A stretch of 26,386 nt of DNA from Chara braunii (Eukaryota; Streptophyta; Charophyceae; Charales; Characeae), in contig BFEA01000062.1 of assembly GCA_003427395.1 (NCBI GenBank), positions 253,360 through 279,745 on the forward strand, in the 5' to 3' direction. How positions within the stretch are numbered: the first letter of the stretch is position 1; each line of letters opens with the position of its first letter. A program made the position numbers and the translations under genes. Below, in pieces: positions 9,270-19,918 of this stretch. The notes under the pieces were generated by a model. That model did no database searches. It saw only the letters and a program-made list of their open reading frames with translations, and had not been told where the DNA came from.

Positions 9270-9433
9270 TGTGCGTGTGTGTGCTCACAGATCTAAGTGT
9301 TTGCTTTGCTTAGTATGTGTGTGTGTATGCTTGTTGGTTTGAGTGTTGTCTGAGTGTTTTTTGGCGTGAGTGTGTGTGTGACCCGTATGTCTGTGTGCCC
9401 GTCTGAGTGCTTGTCGGCCTAAGTGTGTGTGTG
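9270..9433 (+). repeat. TG-rich cryptic minisatellite, ~53-bp period
   Basis: GTCTGAGTG followed by a GGC and a GTGTGTGTG run occurs at 9348 and 9401. A weaker related unit starts near 9290. Confidence 0.65.
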
Positions 9434-9960
9434 CCCTGCAAGACACCTATTTGTTTGAGAGGTCCTACAAGTCGGCACTTACCTGCGCTCGTGACTTTGA
9501 GGATTGCAGTGGGAAAACACTTTAAGTAGCGGGACCAGGCCTGCAACACTTAGATCAGCAGGGGAAAACACTCGGGTAGCAGGTAGGTCGGTACCACTCA
9601 AATAGCGGTAAATGTGTTGAGAACCGGGTACCAAGCAAAAAAGACAAAAATTAACATTTTCAGAGACCTGGTAGCAGTAGGTAAGTGAATATCAGTCCAA
9701 GTAGTCTGAGTCTAGGACTTGTGTGGACGATATCAAAGCTTGCAATAATGTTTTTCCTCCGAAAGTGAGGAGGGACCGGTTGCTTGGACTGATCGAGCGG
9801 TCGGGGAGTTACAGCCCAAGAGACAAATACCTCGTTATATACGGGAGACCAAGCGAGAGCCTCTACCTCACTTGCGGTATGCAAGTTTGGGCGACAACTG
9901 CTTGAGGAAGTGTTAGCATTTAGGGTACTACGACTAACCCGACAATCACACACCTTTAAT
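9434..9960. other. Intergenic sequence with short repeated words
   Basis: GGGAAAACACT recurs near 9511 and 9562, each followed by a GTAGC word. CCTCC/GGAGG forms a small hairpin near 9757-9774. There is no supported gene; opposing frames of 60 and 97 codons overlap each other. Confidence 0.5.
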
Positions 9961-9984
9961 CGCCCTTGCCATATGGTCAGGGCG
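9961..9984. repeat. 24-bp imperfect palindrome
   Basis: CGCCCT (9961-9966) pairs with AGGGCG (9979-9984) around the perfect core CCATATGG. Confidence 0.8.
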
Positions 9985-10202
9985 TATATTAATTTAGCTC
10001 GACTAACGTACTTGACACTTTAAGTTTTCGTGTGTGTCGTAAGTTTACCTTACATACCATTAACCTAATTGGCGGCTTATAATACTTTTAGGCTCCTTAA
10101 TTTTATTCGCACGTTGTGCCAAGGCACGCGCGACATACCTTTTAGGCTTGGTTGTTCTCTGCTACCGAAGTACATGTGTAGGTCTGATTTTATTAATACG
10201 AA

Positions 10203-10366
10203 CCCTCATCCTCAATGGATGAGGGGTATTATTACTCACCCTAACCATCTTAGCACGAGTCGGGATAATGCACGTGCGTACTAAGCAAATTTGCTTACTA
10301 ATAAGCCTCGACCTCAATGGTCGAGGAAGTCGTCTCAAACTGTCGTGCAAAAGTGTGCACACTTTT
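10203..10366. repeat. Hairpin cluster with two paralogous TCAAT-loop hairpins
   Basis: CCCTCATCC (10203-10211), loop TCAAT, GGATGAGGG (10217-10225). CTTA+GCACG (10249-10257) with CGTGC..TAAG (10273-10285). TAAGCAAATTTGCTTA is a perfect 16-bp palindrome at 10282-10297. CCTCGACC (10306-10313), loop TCAAT, GGTCGAGG (10319-10326). AAAAGTGTGCACACTTTT is a perfect 18-bp palindrome at 10349-10366. The first and fourth share loop and flanking TAATA words, 103 bp apart. Confidence 0.85.
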
Positions 10367-10695
10367 AACTTCAGATCGATTCCGTCATGGTAGCCGATAT
10401 TGACTGTAAAAATATGGTCAAATACCTTTGTAAGCATGGTTACCAAGCCAAATATTCGAGGGTCACTGGGCTGACCCCCGAACGTTCGGGCGTTCGGGGT
10501 CCCGTTCGGAGACTCTTATCGTTCGACCCTGCCAAAAAGTATTTTGGGGTCTAAAAATGATTTGTTTTGTTGATTTATTTTTTGTACATTATGTAGGACA
10601 TGCGCTGCATGCATATAAATTTTCATGGCATTTTTCCAAGCCAAAACCAAATGATAAATCGTCAAAGATGGCAATGTTAAAACATGATCGACAAC

Positions 10696-10716
10696 TTTTT
10701 TTTTTTTTTTTTTTTT
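10696..10716. repeat. Poly(T) tract, 21 nt
   Basis: Uninterrupted T run within the first half of the diverged duplication. Confidence 0.95.
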
Positions 10717-10934
10717 ACTCTTCAGTTTTTGTTCTGATATTATTTTGCTACCTCAAATATTTTATTATATTTTGAACTAGGCTACCCGAGCGGTCCGCCA
10801 CTTGCCCGACCGGGCCAAAAAAAAATAAGAAAATAAAAAAATAAAATTTAATTTTCAATTTGATAAAGAATTTTGATGTGACCTTGAGGCAAACCTTGTG
10901 CAATTTATTTTTTTGCATAACATAGTTTGTTTTC

Positions 10935-10936
<2 letters not shown>

Positions 10937-10965
<29 letters not shown>

Positions 10966-11056
10966 GGGACCTTCCATAGGTCNNNNNNNNNNNNNNNNNN
11001 NNNNNNNNNNNNNNNNNNNNNNNNNNNNNNNNNNNNNNNNNNNNNNNNNNNNNNNN

Positions 11057-11087
<31 letters not shown>

Positions 11088-11100
11088 GGACCTTCCATAG
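10937..11100. other. Assembly gap flanked by the same sequence
   Basis: 74 N occupy 10983-11056. The left flank is T29 then GGGACCTTCCATAG (10937-10979). The right flank is T30 then the same GGGACCTTCCATAG (11057-11100). The two contig ends most likely overlap and were not merged, so the duplication is probably artificial. Confidence 0.85.
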
Positions 11101-11640
11101 TCCTTGCACGGGCGGACCGTCCGAGAAAATAGGGTGACCCTGGTGGCCCTGCTAGTAGAATAGGTTTTGAAACTTTTTGTATGAGTTTGTATTATGTCAA
11201 GTACACACATCTAAATTTGCAGGCCATTTGGCTATTCAAAAAAAAAAAAAAAATCGTCAAAGATAGTGGTGTGGAAAACGGGTTTGCACACTTACTAATT
11301 TTAATTCTTTTATTTCTCTTTGTATTTTTTCTTATTTTTCTTACTAGTATTCAATTTTCGTTTTTTATTTTAATTTCAAATTTGGTAAGGAATTTGAATG
11401 TAATGCTTAGACAAATGTTGTTTAATTTATTTTTCTGCATAAAATATATTTTTTTCAGATTATTTTGATTTTTTTTATTTATTATTATTATTTTTTTTAT
11501 CTGCGTCCGATGAGAATGACCGAACGCATCCCCAAGGGGTCCCGTACGTTCGAGAATTCGGGTTTAGACGTTTGGCCCATCCCGAACACTGCCCACCCTG
11601 TTTGTAAGGGTATTTGGTCTAACACCGCTCATCCGCTCGA

Positions 11641-12691
11641 AAATTTGAATATAATTAATAAAGTATAGTCAAAGTGAGACTAAGAGCACAATATAATTTG
11701 GTGGACTGCTTAGTCAAGTTAAATTAAGTTAGGTTATATGCTTTAAGTTTTTGTAGTTATATTTAACTATTATCGGTCTAAGGCGTTTGATGCAATGAGG
11801 ATCTCGTTTAATAAAGTCCATAAAAATTGTTGTACCAAATATCGTTACAAGGATATTTGACATACGTTTTGCAAGTCACATCCGATGCGGCCTCGTTTGT
11901 AATTGACAATGTTTTGTGTACTCCGGGTGCGACTTTGGCATGAGGTTGGTAAAATTGAATCGGGAGAGGACTAACGTGTGAATATAAGGTGTGTCGAGAT
12001 TTGTCATGTAGAACTTTAGTGTCGGCGGCTGACCACGTACGTGGGGAAAATAAATGAGTTATAGCCGATGGAAAATGTTTTTCTCGATCGATCTGTAACC
12101 GGATAAGGCAAGGAAAGGTGCTAAGTAGAGGTTTTTAACCATCCTGAACCCAATGAAGACGGAGGATATCAAATGTAAAAGGTAAATTTGGTACGATGAC
12201 GAGCAGTAGTTGCGTATGGGGTGAAAGGAGAACAACGCAGAGGGGTTTAGCTCCCCGCCTTTTGATGAAAATAAGCGGGGGTAAGTTTGATTAAAAGGTT
12301 TTGAGGTAGGGCGATCCTGATGGTAGTGTTAGTTCGGATGCTGAAGCAGTGATTGGGGGATTAAAGTTCGAGTAGAAAGCGAGGAAGAACGAAAAAGAGT
12401 TTGACAATAAATCTTTTCATGATCAAGTGGAAGATTTATTCTCATTTTGCACAGTCGGTTGAGGCGCTTTCACCTTCCCCGTTATAATCTCATTTTTCCT
12501 TTTCCATGATCGTTTTCACCGTTCGCAGTTGATCTCCTCTACGAACGTTTTCGTCCTTCATGCTCCTCGTTTATGGCGGTGATGGTATTCTTTGATCCAA
12601 TGATGCTCGTCGTTCGGGGTGTTGGTGTTTCTCGTGCAAGCGGTCGTCATCCATATCACCCTGGTCGACTTATTGAAAAACGCATGCATGC

Positions 12692-12693
<2 letters not shown>
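11641..12693. other. Intergenic sequence, no supported gene
   Basis: I see no frame beyond short overlaps and no repeat. A perfect 12-bp palindrome, CGCATGCATGCG, lies at 12681-12692 and abuts the GA microsatellite. Confidence 0.55.

Positions 12694-12746
<53 letters not shown>
12694..12746. repeat. (GA)n microsatellite
   Basis: About 26 uninterrupted GA repeats. Confidence 0.97.
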
Positions 12747-12751
<5 letters not shown>

Positions 12752-12787
12752 AATAGAGAGGTGAAAACGATGGAAGTATTATGAAGC

Positions 12788-12938
12788 ACGTATCTAGCAT
12801 AGCATAGCGATGTATCTTTTCATGTTCTAGCGGTAGATTCATGCTTAAAGTTTGTATGTATCCTTCCATCTTTCCACGGAGGATTCGTTGTCGGTGTGCA
12901 TATTTAGTACGAAGTGTATGAACTTGCACCGTGGGACG

Positions 12939-13013
<75 letters not shown>

Positions 13014-13373
13014 TTGAAGTATATCCTCCCTCGTTCTAGGGAGAGATTCATTAGCAATTTATACGTTTCGTGAGTAGTGGGTCATGGATATCTCGTTGCT
13101 CCTTGGTGGTCATCATCTGGATCATGACGATTGTACCCAACTCATAATGCTACTCGAGATCGCCGTAGTGTTGTTCAAAGACCCCCCTGTTGTTTGAAAA
13201 GCATCGCGTTGCTCCTCGGGATCATCCCGTTGCTCGTCTTCATTGTGCCCACTATAAAATTATGAACCCGAACCGGAGGTCGGCCAGGTGCACAAATGGT
13301 AACGGGGGAGTGTATTTTTCCATGCTGTAGCGGAATATTCCTTCTCGTTTGGCACATTTAGTGAGTGGTGGAA
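12788..13373 (+). repeat. Degenerate ~70-bp repeat interrupted by (AAT)n
   Basis: Related units run near 12788-12858, 12858-12930, 13018-13079 and 13310-13373. They share GTAT.TTTCC or GTATCCTTCC, then a TCTAG or CAC..GG block, then a GATTC-like word, and end GTAGTG or GTATG. CTCCC/GGGAG forms a hairpin near 13025-13042. Minus-strand frames read repeated PLEHEKI-like words, which follow from the DNA repeat. Confidence 0.5.
12939..13011. repeat. (AAT)n microsatellite
   Basis: About 24 uninterrupted trinucleotide repeats; they create poly-Ile frames on both strands. Confidence 0.97.
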
Positions 13374-13589
13374 ATGTCTCCTCGTGGTCGGGATCCTGGT
13401 CATTAATCCTATCTTTCCACCCGCTCCCTTTCGTGGTCGTGCTCCCGGCCTCACAGAAAAAACGGTTAATGGAAGGCCCAAAATTCAGCGAATTTTGGCG
13501 AATTTTTCACTGACAACATTGCTTGTAGCGACGCGAAGAAAACCCCCGAATTTTTAGCCTTCCATGAACCGCTAGTGGCCTCACAAATG

Positions 13590-13993
13590 GTTGTGCTCTG
13601 TCGGGCGCGACGGTCTCAGACGCTGCAGTAAGTATCGGACCTCACTTTCATGTTATGCAGGAGTGAGCGTTTTAGCAAGTTAACACATACCACTTCAACC
13701 GTGCGCGCCAGTTATACCTCTCGCTGCCACCTTCGACAGGACAAAGATCTTGTGAGGTACAACTTACCTCTACCTAAGGAGTTGTCACCATCCTTAGGCA
13801 GGTGTATCCCTGGTGAGCTACTGACCCACGTGCGAAAACTTTTACATGCAATAGCAGAGGTAGGTCATCCAAGGGCATTTCCTTGACCACTGTAGCATAG
13901 GTATACGTACGGTTGAACGACTACAGACTGACTCGTGTATGTCGTGTACTGGGGCGTTGACCTCCCGATCCAACTTTCGATTAAGGTCGACTT
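13590..13993 (-). repeat. Dispersed repeat family R, copy 2 (inverted)
   Basis: The reverse complement shares TTGCATGTAAAAGTTTTCGC, the TAGCTCA word, AGGATGGTGACAACTCCTTA and GGTATAACTGGCGCG with copies 1, 3 and 4. It is closest to copy 3, with which it also shares CAGTACACGACATA-like and CGTATACCTAT words. The 78-codon plus-strand frame inside is a by-product. Confidence 0.7.
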
Positions 13994-15241
13994 TTATGGA
14001 CAGTCTTCCACGCTTAAGGCAATACTAATACCACAACAATTATCGGCATTCTTTCATCAATCATTTTGATGAGATGATACTTAAAGGGTTAAATGTTATG
14101 ATTCAAGTTTCTCGTAGCAAATTTTACTCGTTGGTTGAATTGTCAAATTTAACTTTTCCTTGCCTTAAGTCATAATTAGATCTCGACTCAAGTGAACATG
14201 ATACACCAAAGTACTTAGATTAAGTATAATTATATGTATTAGGGATATAATAATGAATGAGTGGTAGATCGCACTTTTCGCAATTGCAGCGTACCCAGTT
14301 CATATTCCCAAATGACAACTTGCTCTCAAGCTGACTAGTCCAGACAAATTTATGACCCACACATGCACCAATGCAAGATTGGCATATACATGCACAAAAT
14401 ATATAATGCACTATACGTGTCAACTTTTTATCAATTCATGATTTGTCCCTCACTTCCCCAAAACTTTGGACAATATTCCCTCCGATACCTTATTCTTTAC
14501 ACCCAACCCCTACACTACATTCAGAGTTTTTTTAAAGTAACAAAAACCATTAACGCTCAAACCCATGAGAAGTTTCATTTATCTCTTTGGTTTTGTCTTT
14601 AGGTGTGGGTATCACACTATTAGGAAGTTGAATTGAAAATTCTACCAATCTGTTATCCAATGATAACAAAAGGAAATTTTCGTATGAATAAATTATTTGC
14701 TAAAGAAATAACTAAGATCCGTAAGCACAACACAATCCAACACAACCTTAACATATGGAAGGATCCCTTTGATAAAATGATTCGGAGGATTGCGATTGTG
14801 AGTAACTTCTATCATACTCCTGCCTCTAACCAGGTATAAAAGGTGTCGTCACATTGTCTGTGTAATGTCAAGTACAACGGACCATAACTTGCGCTTCCCT
14901 CATTTGGCTCATTAGTTTGGGACGTTGACGATTACCCTTTCTAAGCCTTATGACCACTAATATAAGTTTATTCCCTTTCACTTTCCTCATATGATCCATT
15001 ATTTTGTTATCCTCTTACAATTAATTAATTATTTCATATATGTTTGTTTTTTTTCCCCCCCTCTAATGTCTTTTAAAATTGTTAATTTCTATTTTATTTG
15101 TTTCAAATTTCATGATAAGACATGCTAACTACTTCTTGAATACTACCCTAGTTTCTCGAAATATTCATTCGTATACATATAAACAGGAATGTCGCGACTG
15201 TCAATTGTGAACAGCGGAGCAGTTTAGTGTATCTTGATCAC
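13994..15241. other. Intergenic sequence, no supported gene
   Basis: Frames of 67-79 codons show no motif. CCAAT/ATTGG forms a small hairpin near 14367-14381. A lone TATAAAAGG at 14835-14843 has no gene after it. Confidence 0.55.
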
Positions 15242-15245
15242 TTAA

Positions 15246-15977
15246 ACTACCAGTACCTTCGGGAGTGTTAGTAAGAAATTACGATGTCTTGGCCAGTACC
15301 CGAACTTTTCGAGGTGGGACAAAGGGTCGACAATGTCCCATAAATCTGAATTTTATAGTCCAGGAAAAAGGGGGGGGGGAAATATTTTCTCTACTGTAAT
15401 GATGTCGGGCTGGGTAGTCCAGAAGACTATGCTCACAATCTTCCTCCACAGAATGCACCTTACAGATAAGGCGATCACATTCTGATGTTACTGTTTTCTT
15501 TTTTTTTGTTGGTCGTGTGTTTCTTATGAATCCCCTCTCCGTTAATTGCTCAAGCTGTCCGTGATCTGCTCAAGATGTGTTTTGGCAGAGGATTGTAAGG
15601 TTAATCACACAGACACTTATGAAAATGTATCCAGACGTTTTCATGGTCGGATCCATGTGCCCGTTTTTTTTCCCTTTTATTCTTTTTTTGGAATTTGACA
15701 ACCTGGCCACGGGGATGAGATGCCCTCATTGAGGGCACACTCACACTACCACTTCCAATAATGTATACAATTGCAATCACGACCAAAACTTTGTTTCTTT
15801 TTTTTTTAAAATAATTTTATGAGGTTCACGACCACAACTTTTCTTTTTTTTTGTTGTTTTTTTTGTTCTTTCTGTGAGAGTACTAGAAAAAAAAACGAAG
15901 TGGTACTCAGACACGGCAAAACTTGGAGCGCAGTGAAATTCAGGATCGGCAAAAACAGGCTCGGAGGTACTGGTGGT
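15246..15977 (+). mobile_element. TTAA-flanked TIR element E1 (non-autonomous)
   Basis: The element is bounded by TTAA at 15242-15245 and 15978-15981. Its terminal inverted repeats are ACTACCAGTACCTTCGG on the left and, reverse-complemented, ACCACCAGTACCTCCGA on the right (14 of 17 match). Inside is a conserved hairpin, TGCCCTC-ATT-GAGGGCA, at 15721-15737. It has no transposase frame. The TTAA duplication is the hallmark of the piggyBac superfamily, but the termini do not begin CCY, so the assignment is tentative. It is an inverted relative of E2 at 16081-16927. Confidence 0.7.
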
Positions 15978-16080
15978 TTAAGTCTAACTTTGATTAAGGC
16001 TTAATGCAAGGAAAAATTAAATCCGACGATTCGACCAACGATCAAATTTTATTCAGAAAAAATTGAATGATAATATTTAA

Positions 16081-16497
16081 GCCACCAGTACCTCCGAGTC
16101 TGTTTTTGTCGACCCTGATTTTCACTGCGCTCCGAGTTTTGCCAACCCTAGGTCCCACTCCATTTCTTTATGGTACTCTCATGAGAAGGGGAAAAAAAAA
16201 AAAAAGTTGTGGCCGTGAAAACTCACAAAACAAGAAAACGAAACAAAGCTTTGGGCGTGATTGCAGTTGTATACATTCTCGGAAGTGTTAGTGTGAGTGT
16301 GCCCTCAAAGAGGGCATATCAACCCCGAGGCCAGGTTGTCAGATTTTAAAAACTAAAAAAAAAAAAAAAAAAGACAGAAACACGGATTCGACCGAGGAAA
16401 TGGCAAGATACATTCCCGTAAGTGTCAGTATGATCAGGGTTACAATCCTATGAGGAAACACAGCTCGACCAGATCACGGATTCGGATTGTCAAATTT

Positions 16498-16532
<35 letters not shown>

Positions 16533-16927
16533 AGAAACACGAATTCGGCCTTGAAAACGGATGGATACATCAGGGTTACAATCATCTGAGGAAACACAGC
16601 TAGAGCAGATCACGGATTCCGCCCTGCCTCGTTGCCAGAGGACACATAACAAACAAAAGATAAATAAAAAAGAGAAAAGAACAAGTTTCAGAATGTAACC
16701 GTCTTTGTTGTAAGATGCATTCAAGACAGTGAAAACGGTCTCCTAGACTACCCTGCCCGACATCATTGAAGTACGAAGGTCTTTTTTTTTTTTCCTTTTC
16801 CTTTTGTGCACGGGCAAAAGAAAAATACGATTTATGGGACATTGTCGACCCTGTGTCCGAACCCCGAAAAGTTCGGGTACTGGTCATCATCATGTAATTT
16901 CCCAACAATGGGGGAGGTACTGGTGGT
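16081..16927 (-). mobile_element. TTAA-flanked TIR element E2, inverted copy of E1
   Basis: The bounds are TTAA at 16077-16080 and 16928-16931, with termini GCCACCAGTACCTCCGA and, reverse-complemented, ACCACCAGTACCTCCC. Its reverse complement aligns with E1 along its length, including the hairpin TGCCCTC-AAA-GAGGGCA (16300-16316) and the ACCCGAACTTTTCG block. E2 is 847 bp against 732 bp for E1. The difference is an extra internal copy of a ~110-bp block containing GATCTGNTC, GTGTTTCCTC and poly(A) (near 16380-16500 and 16530-16630). Confidence 0.7.
16499..16531. repeat. Poly(A) tract, 33 nt
   Basis: Uninterrupted A run inside E2, at the junction of its internal ~110-bp duplication. Confidence 0.95.
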
Positions 16928-17019
16928 TTAATCCTTTAAGTCTCATATGATAAAAAGGATTGGGGAAAGAAGGTCGATAATTTTGGTGGTATTAGGAGAG
17001 CGTGAAAGACTGTCAAGAA

Positions 17020-17420
17020 AAATTGATCTGAATCGAAAGTCGTATTGGGAGATCAATGCCCCTGTACACGACATATACGGGTCATTCTTAAAGCGTTCTA
17101 CCGCACGTATACCTATCTTATAGTGGTTGAGAAAACGTCCTCAGTAGGCTTACCTTTGCAATTGCATGTAGAAGTCTTCGCTCGTGGGTCAATAGCTTAA
17201 CATAGTCTACCAATGAATGGTGGCAACTCCTTAGGTAAATATACGTTGTACCTCTCACAATCTTTGTCTTATCAAAGGGCACCGCGAGAGGTATAGTCGG
17301 CGCGTATCGTCAGAGTGATATTTGTTAACTTGCTCAATCGCTCACTCCCACGTGACACGATCGTGATATCCGACACTTACCACAATGTGTGGGACGTCGT
17401 GCCCGACGGCGCAACTGGTC
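17020..17420 (+). repeat. Dispersed repeat family R, copy 3
   Basis: It contains GGGAGATCAATGCCCCTGTA, CGTATACCTATCTTATAGTG, TTGCATGTAGAAGTCTTCGC, TGGTGGCAACTCCTTAGGTA and GAGAGGTATAGTCGGCGCG in the same order as the other copies. The ends are not sharp; it starts soon after E2. Confidence 0.65.
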
Positions 17421-18353
17421 GGAGTAGTGGTTGGTGTGCGTCCAAACCTGACCGAGATTGAGGTGAGATGCACCTAACTTGAAGGGGAAGGAGAGAACAA
17501 AGAGGGAGCGAGGTGCATAGCAGAACTTACCTTCATTCGTCGTTCGTCAACTTCAGCCACGTTCGTGGTTTAATCACATTAGTTCTTTTGAATATGTCAT
17601 TCAGGTTATTTGCATGTGGTTGCAAGATCACTTAGTTGTTACTACGGTTGGATACATTCCAGTTTGCTAGTCTAAACAAGTTGCAGAGTGAGCAAACGAG
17701 GGTCAAGGGTTGAAATAAGGGAATTATAAATGATAAGAGGTTGAAAAATAAAAGGAAGGAAAAAATAATAGCACTCGGAGGCGGAGCCAATGCGTTAGTA
17801 TGCGTGGTGGTGCTGCATGGTCGTTCTTAGTTGGTGAGGTGTTTATTTTTCTATCTAATTCTGTTAGTAAGTGATTCCGGTGTTGCTCTCTTAAGTCGGT
17901 GTTATTGCTCCTCAAGGCACAAAGTGGTGCTTTATCAATCAGTTGTTTCTATTCTTACAGCAAGCGGCTACTATTTGCTTTGGTCGGTGCCTGCTTCCAT
18001 CTGCAGTCGATGTATGATTAACTGATGTTGGCTTCGAGACATTGTTGTCCTTTATAGTAAATTATCTTTGTTATCTCGATGAGTTGGTGTTGAAAACAAC
18101 AAGTTACTGTTCTCGTTTCTCTTCGAACTATGTGCTACAATTTTGATTTACGGTTGTAGGTTCTGATTTATGTTGTTGTTGCGTTTACGACTATGGTGTT
18201 GTTGTTCCTTCAACTAGTGTATGGTCACCTACCTAACAGTTTTAATGTTATGTGCTTAGCATGATTGACACAACTATTAAGAGTGAGAGATGCACATTGC
18301 AGTAACTTACTTCGAGTTGCATGATGTTATTTACTGAGGCAATGGATGGCTGA
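17421..18353. other. Intergenic sequence, GTT-rich on the plus strand
   Basis: There is no supported gene. Short frames (63-64 codons) lack motifs. GTT/GTTG words recur between 18080 and 18210. Confidence 0.5.
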
Positions 18354-18357
18354 TTAA

Positions 18358-18502
18358 ACCACCAGTACATTCCGCTATCGGTCGCGAACCCTTTTCGGAT
18401 GCTGCCCTTTGCCGATTGGATTTATTTACGGCACCGGGCCTCCGAAAAATTCATAGGCGACAAGTTTTATTTTCAGCAAGGTTGGGGCCGTGTACTGGTA
18501 GT
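18358..18502 (+). mobile_element. 145-bp MITE of the E1/E2 family
   Basis: It is flanked by TTAA at 18354-18357 and 18503-18506. The termini are ACCACCAGTACA and, reverse-complemented, ACTACCAGTACA (11 of 12). The terminal sequence matches E1 and E2, while the interior is much shorter and largely unrelated, as expected for an internal-deletion derivative. Confidence 0.7.
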
Positions 18503-18506
18503 TTAA

Positions 18507-19199
18507 GATTCCTTCTTCATTCGAAGGTTGAAGTTGCTGTCTATTGCAGTCTGGGTAGGTTGTTGACTGTGGTAGAGGGGGGTAGTTGTCGCACAACATG
18601 TTTTACCGCCGCACTAGACCGTTGCTATTGATGGTTACTACTACTTTGGACTACCATTACAATCAATGTTAAGATTGTTGTTTTTCACAACAAATTGAAA
18701 GTGTCACTGAGGGTTGAGAGGTCCGTCACTACTGTTGGGAATTTGAGGTTGGGACAACATTTGTGGTTGGTTGACATTGAGTTTTGCAATTGGCTACCAT
18801 TGAGGGGCTCTCAAGACATGAAGGCACCAAAACGTTTTTCATGGGAGTCTGAGTTAATCCCTCCTTATATTTTGAGAAACTGACTTTGCTCCTTCTACCA
18901 TTTTTACTCTTAGTATAATTTGTGGTACGGGAGAGGAAGGTGGCAGGTGGGATTGCAACCCACAAGGCCGTATAAAGGTCATGTGTGTGGTTGACCCACT
19001 GATTGTGGGAGCTTTGTCGGAGCCCAGACGGGGTTCTGGAGGCACGTGTGTGATCCGGACCAGTATTTCCCCTAATTATACTACATTTTATTATGTACGC
19101 AAGTGTCACTTAAATTATTTATCATTTACTCAAATTTATTTTATGACTTAATATAAGAAAATACAAATGAATAACGTATGAAGATTTAAATTACTTGCG
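18507..19199. other. Intergenic sequence with small hairpins
   Basis: TTGTTG (18676-18681) pairs with CAACAA (18689-18694). GTGGG-ATTGCAA-CCCAC (18947-18963) looks like a tRNA T arm. CCCAC-TGATT-GTGGG follows near 18994-19008. The 126-codon minus-strand frame here has no recognisable domain and overlaps another frame. Confidence 0.5.
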
Positions 19200-19918
19200 T
19201 AAAGAAAAAAAAAATGGACGGGGAAAGAGTAAAAAAAAAAATAGAAGTTTGATTTTGCTTATGTTTGACTAGTTAACTGAAGGTTGGACCTGACTCTAGT
19301 TTGAGTGGTGCAGTGCTGTGTTTTTTTTTAATGTTTTGCGGGTTGTTTGCTTGATTTTCAAAGACTGACCCTATCTTAGTTTGGACGGTCCAGTCGCATG
19401 TTTCCTTTGAGGATTTTGAACGGATGATGGGTCTGACCCTAGTTTGAGTAGTTCAGAATCCTTATTTTTTTTGTTACATAATAGAGTCGGGTCACTCTAA
19501 TTGGCGTCGTCCTAATTTTATATTTATTGTAAAGGGAAAAAAAAAAACAGAAGTTGAACGAACCTTTAGTTTGGGCGGCCTAGTCATATGTCGTTAACTA
19601 ATATAAACGTCAATTAGAGTGACCCGACTCTATTATGTAACAAAGAAAATAAGGATTCTGAACTACTCAAACTAGGGTCAGACCCATCCTCCGTTTAAAA
19701 TCCTCAAAGGAAACATGCGACTGGATCGTCCAAACTAAGATAGGGTCAGTCTTTGAAAATCAAGCAAACAGCCCGCAAGACATAAAAAAAAAACACAACA
19801 CTGCACCACTCAAACTAGAGTCAGGTCCAACCTTTAGTTAACTACTCAAACATAAGCAAAATCAAACTTCTTTTTTTTTTTACACTTTTCCCCCGTCCAT
19901 TTTTTATTTCTTTACGAC
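19200..19918. repeat. Large inverted repeat, ~310-bp arms
   Basis: The left arm 19200-19510 and right arm 19608-19918 are inverted copies with only scattered differences; the spacer is 97 bp. Each arm carries three hairpin-type units: around CTGACTCTAGTTTGAG, around CTGACCCTATCTTAG with its GGTCCAGTC partner, and around CTGACCCTAGTTTGAG with its TTCAG partner. These resemble the units at 20571-21355. Confidence 0.85.

Larger units (their letters stand above)
10470..11640 (+). repeat. Diverged tandem duplication of a ~620-bp unit
   Basis: Two colinear half-copies can be followed. Word pairs are AATCGTCAAAGAT near 10657 and 11253; a CAATTT...GGTAAGGAATTT-type block near 10850 and 11370; TTTAATTTATTTTT..GCATAA near 10900 and 11422; and GTTCG-rich blocks near 10478 and 11521. 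A hairpin, ACCCC/GGGGT with GAACG/CGTTC, lies at 10474-10500. The unit is AT-rich with GC-rich, near-palindromic edges and no coding frame. Confidence 0.55.

Noticed and set aside
9094-9288. Minus-strand frame reading TGFEPVTT as a conserved small protein
   Set aside because: This phrase is what a tRNA-like T-arm region gives when translated; the DNA-level fold explains it better.
12558-13073. Minus-strand frames with repeated PLEHEKI-like words as a repeat protein
   Set aside because: The words arise from the degenerate ~70-bp DNA repeat; the frames run into (GA)n and (AAT)n and break between units.
14835-14843. TATAAAAGG as a TATA box
   Set aside because: No start codon with a credible frame or other promoter element follows it.
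18729-19109. 126-codon minus-strand frame
   Set aside because: No domain, overlaps another frame, and contains T-arm-like and hairpin repeat sequence.
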